A stretch of 64,000 nucleotides of DNA. It comes from Candidatus Pyrohabitans jungbluthii (lineage in GTDB: Archaea; Hydrothermarchaeota; Hydrothermarchaeia; Hydrothermarchaeales; BMS3B). Shown here one piece after another: positions 9,870 to 18,119 of this stretch (within the stretch, counting starts at the first letter, position 1; the number at the start of each line of letters is the position of its first letter). Under the pieces are notes generated by a model that saw only the letters and a program-made list of their open reading frames with translations, had not been told where the DNA came from and made no database searches. Position numbers and translations under genes: made by a program. The stretch covers positions 62,001 to 126,000 of the forward strand of contig MTMD02000001.1 of NCBI GenBank assembly GCA_002010065.2, read 5' to 3'.

Positions 9870-10667
9870 ATGGGCACATCTATAACAATAGCTGCCGGCA
9901 AGGGTGGTACAGGCAAAACAACCATAAGTGCCAATCTTGGAATCGCTCTTGCACAGAGGGGGAAGAGTGTCACAATTCTCGACGCCGACATAGCGATGGC
10001 AAATCTGGAGCTTATTCTCGGAATGGAAGGGAAAAGCAGAACCCTGCAGGACGTGCTTGCAGGGGAGTGTGAGATTGAGGAGGCCATATATGAGGGTCCA
10101 GGTGGAGTTAAGGTTGTTCCGGCAGGCATAAGCTTGAGCAAGCTGAAAAGGGTGAATCCAGAGAGGCTCGCTGGGGTTATGGAAAGTCTTGTGGATAGAA
10201 CCGATATTCTAATTATTGACGCTCCTGCAGGCCTTGGAAAGGAAGCATACATTGCTCTCTCCATGGCAGAAAATCTCATACTTGTGGTAAACCCTGAGAT
10301 TTCGTCACTATCAGACGCGCTTAAAACAAAAAAGGTAGCTGAGATGTGCGGCACAAACGTGCTTGGTGCGATACTCAACAGGGCAACAGGCAATGAGTTT
10401 GACCTTACTGCGCATCATGTAGGCGCTGTGCTTGAGACACAAATCCTGACGGTGGTGCCGGAAGACAGCGAGGTTAAGAAAGCCTCTGCAATTGGTGTGC
10501 CTCTAGTTATAAGCTCACCCACATCAAAGGCTGCTATTGCAATAAACAGGCTGGCGGCAGAGCTTCTCGGCGAGGAGTACATACCTCCTACAACTCCTGA
10601 GAAAAAGAAGAGCATCCTGCAGAGACTTCTGGGTGGGCTGAAACTTAAGACAAGAAGCGCACCTTGA
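9870..10667 (+). CDS. minD: MinD/ParA-family ATPase
   Basis: This is a deviant Walker-A ATPase of the MinD group. The GKGGTGKTT motif lies within the first 20 residues with the signature lysine, followed by [14 protein letters not shown] (switch I region) and [12 protein letters not shown] (Walker B/switch II). The last 20 residues ([15 protein letters not shown]) form a plausible amphipathic membrane-targeting helix as in MinD. The start is set at the second ATG, because GGAGGT at 9858-9863 sits 6 bases before it but directly abuts the first ATG at 9864. No MinE or MinC is present. The next gene is a small membrane coiled-coil protein 10 bases downstream, a possible partner. Such ATPases position division machinery, chemoreceptor arrays or archaella; here the chemoreceptor upstream makes array positioning a reasonable inference. 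Confidence 0.9.
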   Translation: MGTSITIAAGKGGTGKTTISANLGIALAQRGKSVTILDADIAMANLELILGMEGKSRTLQDVLAGECEIEEAIYEGPGGVKVVPAGISLSKLKRVNPERLAGVMESLVDRTDILIIDAPAGLGKEAYIALSMAENLILVVNPEISSLSDALKTKKVAEMCGTNVLGAILNRATGNEFDLTAHHVGAVLETQILTVVPEDSEVKKASAIGVPLVISSPTSKAAIAINRLAAELLGEEYIPPTTPEKKKSILQRLLGGLKLKTRSAP

Positions 10668-10677
10668 GTGGATACGC

Positions 10678-10908
10678 ATGGTGGACGTTTACACCTCCTT
10701 AAAAATTCTCTACTTTCTCTTCGGAATAAGCCTAACCTTGAACGTAATCCTTGCCTTTAAGGTTAGAAGCCTCCGCCTCAAGATAGAGGAGATGAACAGC
10801 CGGATTACACTGTCTGAAGAGGAGATCCAGCAGATAACCGCACGCCTGAAGCGTCTTAGCGAGCTTCATGGCGACATAGAGCTTCCCCCAATCACACTGA
10901 GAAGGTAG
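10678..10908 (+). CDS. small membrane protein with coiled-coil tail
   Basis: The protein has 76 residues: one hydrophobic segment (about 9-28, LKILYFLFGISLTLNVILAF), then a charged heptad region (about 30-68) ending in a Pro-rich tail. The topology is a membrane anchor with a cytoplasmic coiled coil, resembling FtsL/FtsB-size proteins in outline only. It starts 10 bases after the MinD-like stop on the same strand and so is probably co-transcribed. Its last 43 bases overlap the convergent MEDS-PadR gene. Not recognised as a named family. Confidence 0.7.
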   Translation: MVDVYTSLKILYFLFGISLTLNVILAFKVRSLRLKIEEMNSRITLSEEEIQQITARLKRLSELHGDIELPPITLRR

Positions 10909-11774
10909 CGCAAGGAATCTGAGAACTCCCTGAACCTCGCCCTCGCAACCTCCTTGCCCTTTGACGTTATCACGTACATTTTACCTCTCCCTTTGTGGAA
11001 GGATTCCTGCTTTATAAGCCCCTCCTCAGCCAACTCATGCAGAAGTGGGTAAACCATGCCCTGACTCACAAGCACACCGTAGCGATGGAATATGGTTTTG
11101 ATGATATTGTAACCATGCATTGGCTCCTGCATTAGTATGGAAAGGATTATTAAATCCAGAAACTTTTTCACCAGGCTCTCGGTTATCTCAGCGGAGATTA
11201 TCTCGATTCGCCTTTCTTGCGCCTCTCCAGAAACAACGAGGGGTGCGATTACTGTTTTCTCTGCATCAGCCGAAACCACCACTAAGCTGTATAGTCTCAG
11301 AATCTGTTCTAGGAATTCGCTGTCCACCGCCTCGACATTGAAGCAGGTGACAAATGTAGCTTCAGGAAACCTGCCAAATAAATCTTCGAGTACTGAAATA
11401 AACTCTCTGCGCAGGAGATAGCCTGGAGAAGTATCAAAATCGAGAACCGCAGCGCCTCTTTTGTGCTCTATTAAAAATTTTTCAAGGGCTCTGCTAAGGT
11501 TTTGAAGGGTGTTCTCAGCCTTTGCCACCGACTTCTTTATGCCCATTTCATAAATCCTCAGGTTACCTCTGACCCCAAGCTCAACCGCACTCTCCACAAA
11601 GGCGTAAGAATAGAATACACCCTTATTTTCAGATAAACCTGCTTTAACAAAAGCTCTCACCGCTTCCTGCTTATCAAGTTTTGAATCATAGAGAAAAAGC
11701 ACTTTATCTCCATCTGCAATGTTTTTAAACACAAACACTTTACTTTTTACAGGAAAAACCAAAAACTTCTTCAT
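10866..11774 (-). CDS. MEDS-like sensor fused to a PadR winged-helix regulator
   Basis: Residues about 1-180 resemble the MEDS/DcmR-type sensory domain related to KaiC/RecA folds (DGDKVLFLYDSKLDKQEAVRAFVKAGLSENKGVFYSY, then AAVLDFDTSP and an ATFVTCF strand), without a Walker A. Residues about 205-295 are a PadR winged helix (LDLIILSILMQEPMHGYNI, then YPLLHELAEEGLIKQE, then YVITSKGKEVAR). It is therefore a one-component regulator that would bind DNA and respond to an unknown signal. It is convergent with, and overlaps by 43 bases, the small membrane protein gene. The promoter side faces AT-rich sequence at 11775-11820. Confidence 0.82.
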   Translation of the reverse strand: MKKFLVFPVKSKVFVFKNIADGDKVLFLYDSKLDKQEAVRAFVKAGLSENKGVFYSYAFVESAVELGVRGNLRIYEMGIKKSVAKAENTLQNLSRALEKFLIEHKRGAAVLDFDTSPGYLLRREFISVLEDLFGRFPEATFVTCFNVEAVDSEFLEQILRLYSLVVVSADAEKTVIAPLVVSGEAQERRIEIISAEITESLVKKFLDLIILSILMQEPMHGYNIIKTIFHRYGVLVSQGMVYPLLHELAEEGLIKQESFHKGRGKMYVITSKGKEVARARFREFSDSLRYLLSVIGGSSMSP

Positions 11775-11825
11775 GCAAATTATATATCAACACAGAAGAT
11801 TATAAAATTTTCTCATTATTGAGAC

Positions 11826-12434
11826 TTAGGCTGAGAAATTACTGCCCAGCTCCTCAAGCTTCCTGCGGAGTTCACTCTCCTTTATCGCAACCGTAACCTC
11901 GCCCAGAGTGCGCTCCATTATCATCCTGGCAACGTCCTGCTTGCGCTTTATCGCCACGATGGCGCTTGGATAAACAAGAGAGTTAAGCTCGTGGGTTATC
12001 TCATCCATAATATCAAGAAGACGCTCTATCTCGCTCAGCCTATCCTCGCGAAGCAGGTCTAAAATTCGCCTCCTGAGTTCGCCCACCACATCCGCCAAGC
12101 CAAGGAGGTACCACTCAGGAGGCACGCGAAGCTCTCTATGCGAGGGCACATCTTCGCCGCGCAGGAGGCACAGCGTAAGCCTTGCCTCCACGTACTCCTG
12201 CACAGCCTCCTGAAGCAAGCTAAACCTGAAGTCGTCCTCAGCAAGCATGGAAATTAGCTTCTCTGCCTCGTGGAGAAGCTCCTCCGCAGCTTCATACTGG
12301 CTGCGATGAAGCTCACGTAGAGCCTTTGTAGCCAGCCTCCTTATCTCCCGCCCTAAGCTAAAGACCTCCTCACGTCGAGCATCCTTGATGTCGAGCTCTT
12401 TCTTTATATCTGCCATTATCTCCTTTATACCCAT
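11826..12434 (-). CDS. translin-family RNA/DNA-binding protein
   Basis: This 202-residue all-helical protein has translin-family features: an N-terminal helix with REEVFSLGREIRRLATKALREL, the central segment FRFSLLQEAVQEYVEARLTL, and the GLADVVGELRRRILDLL helix, ending with a KRKQDVARMIMERT segment. Archaeal translins form octameric barrels that bind single-stranded nucleic acid. Some carry RNase activity through Glu residues; EYVEA near 100 is a candidate site. It lies 6 bases downstream of the TYW1 gene on the same strand, so the two are likely co-transcribed, which fits an RNA-processing role. Confidence 0.85.
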   Translation of the reverse strand: MGIKEIMADIKKELDIKDARREEVFSLGREIRRLATKALRELHRSQYEAAEELLHEAEKLISMLAEDDFRFSLLQEAVQEYVEARLTLCLLRGEDVPSHRELRVPPEWYLLGLADVVGELRRRILDLLREDRLSEIERLLDIMDEITHELNSLVYPSAIVAIKRKQDVARMIMERTLGEVTVAIKESELRRKLEELGSNFSA

Positions 12435-12440
12435 GACGCT

Positions 12441-13352
12441 TCATCCCTTTTTAATAAGAAAAACTTTGCTGTCCCGCGAGGCGTCGACCACCTCATAGCC
12501 TGTGGCCTCGGCAAGGGCTCTCGCAAAGGCTTCTACCTCCTCATAGCTCGGCATATCCTCGCGTCTCAAGCGGCGCCGGGAGTAGCCAACGTGCACATAA
12601 CCTTTAGCTTCCACGAAATCAGGCTCCGCTCGCTCTATGAGCGGGACAAAGGCTTCAGGCGCCTCCAGGTTGTAACCGCGCACCAGGGTTATGCGTACAA
12701 CCTTCCTGCTTCTGCTCTGGGAGAATACCTCAAGACTGTGCATTAGGCGCTGCCATCCATCTCGAACTCGCGGAGCGTTAATCCTGCGGTAAAGCTCCTC
12801 ATTATAGGCAATAAGAGAGAGGTAGAGGCTGGTAGGGCGAACCTCTGCAATTCGCTCAGGGTTCATGCCGTTGGTCACAAGGAAGGTGGTCATTCCGCGT
12901 CGATGGAATGCTTCGATTAGCTCTCCTATGTACGGATAGTTCGTGGGTTCGCCAGCGAGGGAGATTGCCACGTGCTTGGGCGAGTAGGCTTCTTCCATCT
13001 CCTGCCTGGTGACACGCTCCCTCTCGCCCCAGTAGCCGCTGAGCAACGCGCGTTGAGCCTTAATCGCCTCCTCCACTATAAACTCTGGCTCGTCGTACTC
13101 GCCCTGCATCTCCGCGCCCAGAGTGTGCTCCACGGGGCGCCAGCAGAAGAGACAGGAGTGCTGGCACCACGCCACGCTGGGCGTCATCTGCAGACAGCGG
13201 TGCGAGGCTATGCCGTAAAACCTGGATTTATAGCAGGAACGCTTTCTGAGGAGGCGTTCTTTGGTCCAGTGGCATACCTTGACCGCAGAGTGCCTGCCCA
13301 CTATGCGATAGCTCTGCTTCTCCAGAATCGTCTTAACCTCAGGTGTCAGCAT
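12441..13352 (-). CDS. taw1: 4-demethylwyosine synthase TYW1 (radical SAM)
   Basis: TYW1 converts N1-methylguanosine at position 37 of tRNA-Phe to 4-demethylwyosine using pyruvate and SAM. From the chosen start (MLTPEV) the radical-SAM cluster is Cys63-x3-Cys67-x2-Cys70 (CQHSCLFC). A second cluster is provided by Cys27, Cys40 and Cys53 with regular 12-residue spacing, as in archaeal TYW1. Later motifs include SLAGEPTNYPYI and TFLVTNGMNPE. A longer open frame reaches 13421, but the upstream 23 residues are not family-like and would overlap the divergent DUF1152 gene. It is in line with translin. Confidence 0.93.
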   Translation of the reverse strand: MLTPEVKTILEKQSYRIVGRHSAVKVCHWTKERLLRKRSCYKSRFYGIASHRCLQMTPSVAWCQHSCLFCWRPVEHTLGAEMQGEYDEPEFIVEEAIKAQRALLSGYWGERERVTRQEMEEAYSPKHVAISLAGEPTNYPYIGELIEAFHRRGMTTFLVTNGMNPERIAEVRPTSLYLSLIAYNEELYRRINAPRVRDGWQRLMHSLEVFSQSRSRKVVRITLVRGYNLEAPEAFVPLIERAEPDFVEAKGYVHVGYSRRRLRREDMPSYEEVEAFARALAEATGYEVVDASRDSKVFLIKKG

Positions 13353-13396
13353 GATTTTTATACTTAAGGTTAACGTCTTAGCATAATGCGATACCC

Positions 13397-14320
13397 ATGA
13401 GCTTCGAGGAGATTGCAACAAGGGCGAGGAAAGCGCTGGTGATAGGCATTGGAGGGGGAGGCGACATAATAGGCTGCATCCCCACAGCGAGGTACCTCTC
13501 TTTCCTGGGCGTTGAGGTTATACTCGGCGGGCTCACCTGGGAGCGGAGGGTGGTGGACCCAAAGCCAGGACCCAGGCGTATAGATGAGCTGGAGAACTGC
13601 ACCCCCATCTGTACTGCCATGGCGCTGGCAAATTCTCGCACAAAAACGAGTTACGGTACCCCTCTTACGGAGAGCGTAGCTTCAGAGGTGCTTGGCGAAG
13701 AGGTAGTGCTTCTGGACATAAACGGCGGCGCTATAGCTACGGCTGAGGCGCTTCGCTGCGCCATTGAAAAGCTTGGAATAGATATGGTCGTGGGCATAGA
13801 CGTAGGAGGCGATTCCCTTGCAAAGGGGGATGAACGCGGAGTTCAGAGCCCTCTCGCGGATGGGATAATGCTCGCCGCACTGGCGAAGCTTCCCGTTCCA
13901 AGCCTTCTGGGGGTAATAGGCTACGGCAGCGACGGCGAGCTTACAATTGAGGAGCTTCACCGCAACGTGGCTGCGTTAATTGAAAAAGGCGCATTACTTG
14001 GGGCAAGGGGCGCCACGAGGGAAGACTTGGAGATTATGGAAAAAATAGCCTCTGCAACTGCCACAGAGGCTTCCAAGCTGGTAGTTGAGGCAGGGAAGGG
14101 GAGATACGGAGCGTATAAAATCAGAAAGGACTCGCGCAGCGTTTATCTCACACCCTGTGCGCTTGTAACCTTCTACTTCTCTTCCAAGCATGTGTTTGAG
14201 TTCAGCAGAATAGCTCAGCTAATCGCATACACAGAATCCCTAAAGGAGGCTGACGAAATTCTGAGAAGTCATGGTTACCTGACTGAGCTTTACTTTGAGG
14301 AGGGTGACGCAAAAATTTAA
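13397..14320 (+). CDS. DUF1152 family protein
   Basis: This 307-residue soluble protein belongs to the archaeal DUF1152 family. It opens with a nucleotide-binding-like VIGIGGGGDIIGCIPTARYL and continues with GLTWERRVVDPKPGPR, VGIDVGGDSLAKGDE and VIGYGSDGELTIEEL. The glycine-rich first loop and DVGGD resemble phosphate-binding loops, but the reaction is unknown to me. It is divergent from TYW1 with about 44 bases between starts, so the promoters face each other. Its end is followed by a 49-residue gene with its own TATA box. Confidence 0.8.
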   Translation: MSFEEIATRARKALVIGIGGGGDIIGCIPTARYLSFLGVEVILGGLTWERRVVDPKPGPRRIDELENCTPICTAMALANSRTKTSYGTPLTESVASEVLGEEVVLLDINGGAIATAEALRCAIEKLGIDMVVGIDVGGDSLAKGDERGVQSPLADGIMLAALAKLPVPSLLGVIGYGSDGELTIEELHRNVAALIEKGALLGARGATREDLEIMEKIASATATEASKLVVEAGKGRYGAYKIRKDSRSVYLTPCALVTFYFSSKHVFEFSRIAQLIAYTESLKEADEILRSHGYLTELYFEEGDAKI

Positions 14321-14345
14321 TACCCGTAGCAACCTTCTAATTACT

Positions 14346-14495
14346 ATGAAGCGCGAGCTTGTGGGCATACTCACGAGGAGCGAGAATCAGCCTGCGCTCA
14401 AGGATGAAGAAGGCAAGATACGCTTAATTTACAACCTGTTCGACGGGCTAAGCGGAAAGAAGATTAGGGTTACAGTGGAGACCCTTGAAGACTAA
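14346..14495 (+). CDS. 49-residue conserved-type small protein
   Basis: MKRELVGILTRSENQPALKD opens a compact protein ending GKKIRVTVETLED. It looks like a small beta-rich fold, with alternation in the second half. A TATA-like AAAAATTTAAT sits at about 14310-14320, 26-35 bases before ATG 14346, indicating a leaderless or nearly leaderless mRNA; the in-frame upstream codons to 14295 are therefore not used. The stop overlaps the convergent prefoldin stop by 4 bases. I recognise no domain. Confidence 0.65.
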   Translation: MKRELVGILTRSENQPALKDEEGKIRLIYNLFDGLSGKKIRVTVETLED

Positions 14496-14860
14496 CCAGC
14501 GCCTCCACTGCGCGAGGCGCGGGCGCGAATGGCTTCCTGAATTTTCGCCTGAAGTTCCTTGAGGCGAGAGGTTACTTTCTCCTCCTGGCGCTTTAGCGTA
14601 TTTATCCTGAGCTCCAGCGTCTCCTTCCTGTCTTTGAGTTCCGCCTCTACCTTGCCCTTCTCACTCTTTATGAGCAGGTTGCCCACACTCTTGTAGACCT
14701 CGGCATCTTCGCCGAGCTTCTGCACCTCCTCCAGAGCGCGGGTAACCTCCTTGAGCTGGAGCTCAATCTGCAGCCTCTGCGTGGCTATTGCCTCAGCCTG
14801 CTGCTGAAGCTGCTGAAACTGGGCAAGCTGATGCTGAAGTTGTGGGGGTATCTGCTCCAT
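14492..14860 (-). CDS. pfdB: prefoldin beta subunit
   Basis: Prefoldin is a hexameric jellyfish-shaped chaperone that hands unfolded proteins to the thermosome. This 122-residue protein has two long coiled-coil helices (about 5-50 and 65-112) joined by the beta hairpin EDAEVYKSVGNLLIKSEKGK, the typical beta-subunit layout and length. It is the last gene of the super-operon, 4 bases after Pcc1. The Gly/Ser-rich tail is normal. Confidence 0.92.
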   Translation of the reverse strand: MEQIPPQLQHQLAQFQQLQQQAEAIATQRLQIELQLKEVTRALEEVQKLGEDAEVYKSVGNLLIKSEKGKVEAELKDRKETLELRINTLKRQEEKVTSRLKELQAKIQEAIRARASRSGGAG

Positions 14861-14863
14861 TTC

Positions 14864-15106
14864 TCAACCTCCGGTTAGCTGAATCGCAAGTTTGAGCCAG
14901 CGCATGAAAGATGAGAGCGAAGCTCTCAGAGATGCGGCGTCGCGAGCGCAAACCTCGAGTATTATCTTGCTGCCCTCTCTTTTAAAGGTTGCCCTGGCTC
15001 TATTCGATGGCGACGCACTCACCTCAGGCAGCACCGCTGCATGCACCACCTCTGCCTGAGCCTCTGTATCGAAGCTTATCTTAATCCTCGCCTCTCCCGA
15101 GCGCAT
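14864..15106 (-). CDS. pcc1: Pcc1 subunit of the KEOPS tRNA t6A complex
   Basis: Pcc1 is the small dimerising subunit of KEOPS, which makes threonylcarbamoyladenosine in tRNA. This roughly 80-residue protein has the family pattern: an N-terminal beta strand with ARIKISFDTEAQAEVVHAAVLPE, a middle strand RARATFKREGSKIILEVCARDAASL, and a C-terminal helix SLSSFMRWLKLA. ATG 15106 is preferred over an in-frame TTG at 15112. It overlaps the end of the Brix gene by 26 bases, so it is translationally coupled. This order is common in archaeal exosome super-operons. Confidence 0.88.
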   Translation of the reverse strand: MRSGEARIKISFDTEAQAEVVHAAVLPEVSASPSNRARATFKREGSKIILEVCARDAASLRASLSSFMRWLKLAIQLTGG

Positions 15107-15515
15107 CCTCAATCACCTTCTCCACGTTGAACTCCGGTCCATCTCGCAGCATAAGCGAGGTGCCGCGCTGCATTACGATGCCCTCTTCCACACCCAGAGC
15201 ATGAGCAAGCTTGGCGGCAAGCTCTCCCTGCGTAGAGTAGCCGTACCTGCGTTTAATCTCCCGCGTAAGCATCGCGCGGCTCAGCTTCAGAGCGAGCACG
15301 CGAGAGCGGGATCGGTAAACCTCAATAAGCGAAGGGTTCCCCCGCCTCTCCTTGATCATGACCAGGCGGTCTTCTTCGCTAGGTACGAGGGAGAAGATAT
15401 ACTCAAGGTTCGCCTTACCCCGCGTGAGATAAGCCGCACCAATAGCTTTGGCAACGTCTCTGCTAAAGCTGCGAGTGCGCGGCGATGGCTTGCGCGAGGT
15501 GGTAACTAATATCAT
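15081..15515 (-). CDS. archaeal Brix/Imp4-like rRNA-processing protein
   Basis: This 144-residue single Brix domain starts MILVTTSRKPSPRTRSFSRD, the family hallmark, followed by the GKANLEYIF and LVMIKERRGNPS strands and the RYGYSTQGELAAK segment. Archaeal Brix proteins bind rRNA or pre-rRNA during ribosome assembly. It sits 2 bases downstream of rpoP in the super-operon and overlaps pcc1. Confidence 0.88.
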   Translation of the reverse strand: MILVTTSRKPSPRTRSFSRDVAKAIGAAYLTRGKANLEYIFSLVPSEEDRLVMIKERRGNPSLIEVYRSRSRVLALKLSRAMLTREIKRRYGYSTQGELAAKLAHALGVEEGIVMQRGTSLMLRDGPEFNVEKVIEDALGRGED

Positions 15516-15517
15516 CC

Positions 15518-15649
15518 TCAGCGAGCTTTAACCCGCTTCACAACGCTTGAGCGAACCTTGAATAATATCTTATAGCCACAGAAGGGGCAGCGCACTGGCT
15601 CATCCTTCGCTAGCTCTACCTCGCGCTGACAGCTACCACAGCGGTACAT
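15518..15649 (-). CDS. rpoP: DNA-directed RNA polymerase subunit P
   Basis: This 43-residue zinc-ribbon subunit is the archaeal equivalent of Rpb12. The reading is MYRCGSCQREVELAKDEPVR then CPFCGYKILFKVRSS and a basic tail. Cys4, Cys7, Cys21 and Cys24 give the CxxC-x13-CxxC zinc site. Position between L37Ae and Brix is conserved in archaeal super-operons. It starts 3 bases after the L37Ae stop on the minus strand. Length is normal for the family. Confidence 0.93.
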   Translation of the reverse strand: MYRCGSCQREVELAKDEPVRCPFCGYKILFKVRSSVVKRVKAR

Positions 15650-15651
15650 GC

Positions 15652-15918
15652 TCACTCACCTGCCGCCTTCTTCACAGCGCGCTCCACTGTAAGCGCCGCC
15701 GCTGTCTGCGGAACATAGGCGCCACCAGTAAACTTTGCACCGCACTTTCGGCATGCCCATATCCCTGAAGCCACGCGCTTCACAGCGCGTCGCTGGCACA
15801 CTGGGCAGGTGTGGCGGAGCCGCTGCTTCCTGTCTATCTCAAGCCACTTCTTTCTCAAGCGCATTCCATAGCGGGGTCCAAATTTACCAGCAGACCCAAC
15901 TTTCTTTGTCCTTCCCAT
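15652..15918 (-). CDS. rpl37ae: large-subunit ribosomal protein L37Ae
   Basis: The protein starts MGRTKKVGSAGKFGPRYGMR and carries the zinc finger CPVCQRRAVKRV...CRKCG in its middle, both diagnostic for L37Ae. An in-frame GTG three codons upstream (15927) would overlap the Rrp42 stop; ATG 15918 gives the family N-terminus. Length 88 residues is normal. It lies 5 bases after Rrp42. Confidence 0.94.
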   Translation of the reverse strand: MGRTKKVGSAGKFGPRYGMRLRKKWLEIDRKQRLRHTCPVCQRRAVKRVASGIWACRKCGAKFTGGAYVPQTAAALTVERAVKKAAGE

Positions 15919-15923
15919 GAGAA

Positions 15924-16718
15924 TCACCCGGGTATGTGCTTTCTGAGAAATTCCGCCTTCTCTCTCCCCCGCCTAACGATGTCAAGGATTTCCTCCTGAG
16001 TAAAGGTGCCACTCCCACCCTTCTGCATCGCCACTATTTCGCCGCGCTCGTTGTAGCCTATGGTGAGCCTAGCATCGAGCACCTCTTCCTCCTCAAGGCA
16101 GGGGTCTACCACTATGTGCCCGCCTATCTTCGCAAAGGTCACCTCCACCGGGGTGTCCACTATTGGAAGCTTCTCCTCCGTCTTGGTCTTGTAATCTATC
16201 CTGCCGTTCTCCTCCAGCTTCGGAAAGACCGCATTCTTCAGCGCGGCAATTGCTCCCAAGGTGCAGGCATCGAAGAGGTTGCCGTCGTAGTCAAGGGGGT
16301 GGAGGTCTATAAACACTATCCAGACAAGTTCTCCCTCCTTTATGCACAGCTTCTCCATGTCTATGCACTGGGACTCGCGTATTGCGCGGTCAACCACGCG
16401 TGCTAATTCAACTGTATCCTCGTCTGGCGGGCCACGCTCAAAGCTAGGGCTTGCCAGGGGTATAAGCTCAGCGTTGGTGGTGAGCACACCCGAGTCTGGC
16501 ATATCCGGGAAGGGCTCGCCTACCGCAAGTTTAACCCCAACCATTACCTGGGTCTTTCCAAGCTTCACCAAAGCCGAACCCTCAGCGCGCTGGTTTATGC
16601 CAACCTCAACGCTTAGCTCGCGATACTCGTCAAAAGCCCTGCCATCCACGCGCTTGCCGCTATTGAGAAGGTTGACAATGTGGTCCCGCTTAACGTCAGC
16701 GATAATCTCCTGTCGCAT
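15924..16718 (-). CDS. rrp42: exosome subunit Rrp42
   Basis: Rrp42 is the inactive RNase PH-fold subunit that alternates with Rrp41 in the hexameric ring of the archaeal exosome, which degrades and tails RNA 3-prime ends. Visible features are GKRVDGRAFDEYRELSVEVG, GSALVKLGKTQVMVGVKL, the PSFERGPPDED loop and the C-terminal GGSGTFTQEEILDIV. The 264-residue length is typical. Start ATG shares its first base with the Rrp41 stop region, indicating coupling. Confidence 0.95.
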   Translation of the reverse strand: MRQEIIADVKRDHIVNLLNSGKRVDGRAFDEYRELSVEVGINQRAEGSALVKLGKTQVMVGVKLAVGEPFPDMPDSGVLTTNAELIPLASPSFERGPPDEDTVELARVVDRAIRESQCIDMEKLCIKEGELVWIVFIDLHPLDYDGNLFDACTLGAIAALKNAVFPKLEENGRIDYKTKTEEKLPIVDTPVEVTFAKIGGHIVVDPCLEEEEVLDARLTIGYNERGEIVAMQKGGSGTFTQEEILDIVRRGREKAEFLRKHIPG

Positions 16719-17440
16719 TACTCGCTACCTCCATATCTCTTTCTCAGTGCTTCCTTCTGCTTCTCGTAAACCTGCATGCAGCCCTTAACCGCCAGCTTAA
16801 AAGCCTGCTCAAACTCTTCCTGGGTTAAGTTGCCGTCCATCTGAAGCAGGCTCACCTCGCCAGTGCGTGGCACTATAGCTACTGGCAAATCAGCCTCACC
16901 GTAGTTATCCTCGATGTCAAAGAGGTCAAGCACTATGTGTCCACCCACCTTGCCTGCGGCGCACGCTGGCACGAGGTCTTTCATGGGTATTCCCGCATCG
17001 GCTAAAGCAACGCTTGCGGCGGTTATGCCAGCGCACCTAGTGCCTGCCTGCGCTTGAAGGATTTCTATGAACACATCTATGGCAGTCATGGGATAGAGGT
17101 GGGTGAAGACCACGCTCTCCAGAGCCTGCCTTGTCACCTTTGAAATCTCCATGCTTCGCCTATCCGGACCAGGGCGCTTGCGCTCGTAAACTGAGAAGGG
17201 AGCCATGCTGTAGTATGTGCGCAGCACTGCTCGCTGAGGGTTTGCCTCGTGGCGGGGGTGAATCTCTCTCGGACCGTAGCATGCCGCAAGTACCTTATTT
17301 CCACCCCACTCAACATAAGCTGAGCCATCTGCGCGCTTGAGCACGCCCGCCTCGATCTTCAAAGGTCTCAGCTCATCAACGCGCCTTCCATCCAGGCGCC
17401 TTCCATCTATAATAAACTCTTCTGGTTCACCTACCTTCAT
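16718..17440 (-). CDS. rrp41: exosome catalytic subunit Rrp41
   Basis: Rrp41 is the phosphorolytic subunit of the archaeal exosome. Motifs are [61 protein letters not shown] and the catalytic-region segment [17 protein letters not shown]. The start is ATG 17440, since GAGAGGG precedes it by about 5 bases; the frame continues upstream to 17461 but inside rrp4. It overlaps the rrp4 end by 14 bases. Confidence 0.95.
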   Translation of the reverse strand: MKVGEPEEFIIDGRRLDGRRVDELRPLKIEAGVLKRADGSAYVEWGGNKVLAACYGPREIHPRHEANPQRAVLRTYYSMAPFSVYERKRPGPDRRSMEISKVTRQALESVVFTHLYPMTAIDVFIEILQAQAGTRCAGITAASVALADAGIPMKDLVPACAAGKVGGHIVLDLFDIEDNYGEADLPVAIVPRTGEVSLLQMDGNLTQEEFEQAFKLAVKGCMQVYEKQKEALRKRYGGSE

Positions 17441-18110
17441 ACTTTTCCCTCTCTCTAACAATCATCTCTTTTATCCTGTCGGTTAAGCCTGAGGTGTGAG
17501 CCTCTGCTTCAATCTTCTTCACAGCGCGCTCCACAAGGTCTGCGATCTCCGGCTTAGCCTTTATCCACACCAAGCCATTCTGCCCAACAAGCATCCTGCA
17601 CCCCGTCTCTTTAACTATCATAGAAATCATGGAGCGCTTTCTTCCTATCACGCGAGGCACCTTCGCTGGGGAAATCTCCACCAAGCGACCACCCTTAATT
17701 ACACGGCAACCACGCTGGCGCATAGTGATGTAAATCCTCCTGTGAGGCGTAACCTCGCGCACGTAGGCGTAGATCACTGTACCTGGGCTCATCACCTGGC
17801 GCAGGGGGGTACGGAAGGGGTCAACCTCGCGGTAGTAGTCGCTGGCGTTGAGTATAGCTGAGTATGGGCAGTTTATGTCCACCTCCCATGCGGTCTCGTA
17901 GACGGTGCCCACCACTGTGCCTATTACAAAGTCCCCAACCTTGGGGTAGTACCTTCCCGTGAGGGGGATAACCCTAACCTTTCCCTTTGTGGTATCCAGA
18001 AGTCCAAGAACTGAAGCATAAACCCTGTCGCCGTCGCGATAAACGCCTTCGCCGACCTTCACCTTACCCTGTGCAACTTCTTCACCTGGTATCACAAGCT
18101 TTCTTTCCAT
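17427..18110 (-). CDS. rrp4: exosome cap subunit Rrp4
   Basis: Rrp4 caps the exosome ring and feeds RNA into it. The 227-residue chain has an N-terminal beta domain ([20 protein letters not shown]), an S1 domain ([24 protein letters not shown] to [11 protein letters not shown]) and a KH domain with [20 protein letters not shown]. Order SBDS-Rrp4-Rrp41-Rrp42 is the classic archaeal exosome block. Confidence 0.95.
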   Translation of the reverse strand: MERKLVIPGEEVAQGKVKVGEGVYRDGDRVYASVLGLLDTTKGKVRVIPLTGRYYPKVGDFVIGTVVGTVYETAWEVDINCPYSAILNASDYYREVDPFRTPLRQVMSPGTVIYAYVREVTPHRRIYITMRQRGCRVIKGGRLVEISPAKVPRVIGRKRSMISMIVKETGCRMLVGQNGLVWIKAKPEIADLVERAVKKIEAEAHTSGLTDRIKEMIVREREKYEGR

Positions 18111-18119
18111 GCGCAGACC

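Noticed and set aside
13353-13421. Longer N-terminus for TYW1
   Set aside because: The 23 extra residues are not family-like and overlap the divergent DUF1152 coding start.
15201-15509. 102-aa plus-strand frame opposite Brix, and similar frames opposite rrp42, rrp4 and SBDS
   Set aside because: Shadows of well-identified genes; their products show no recognisable pattern.
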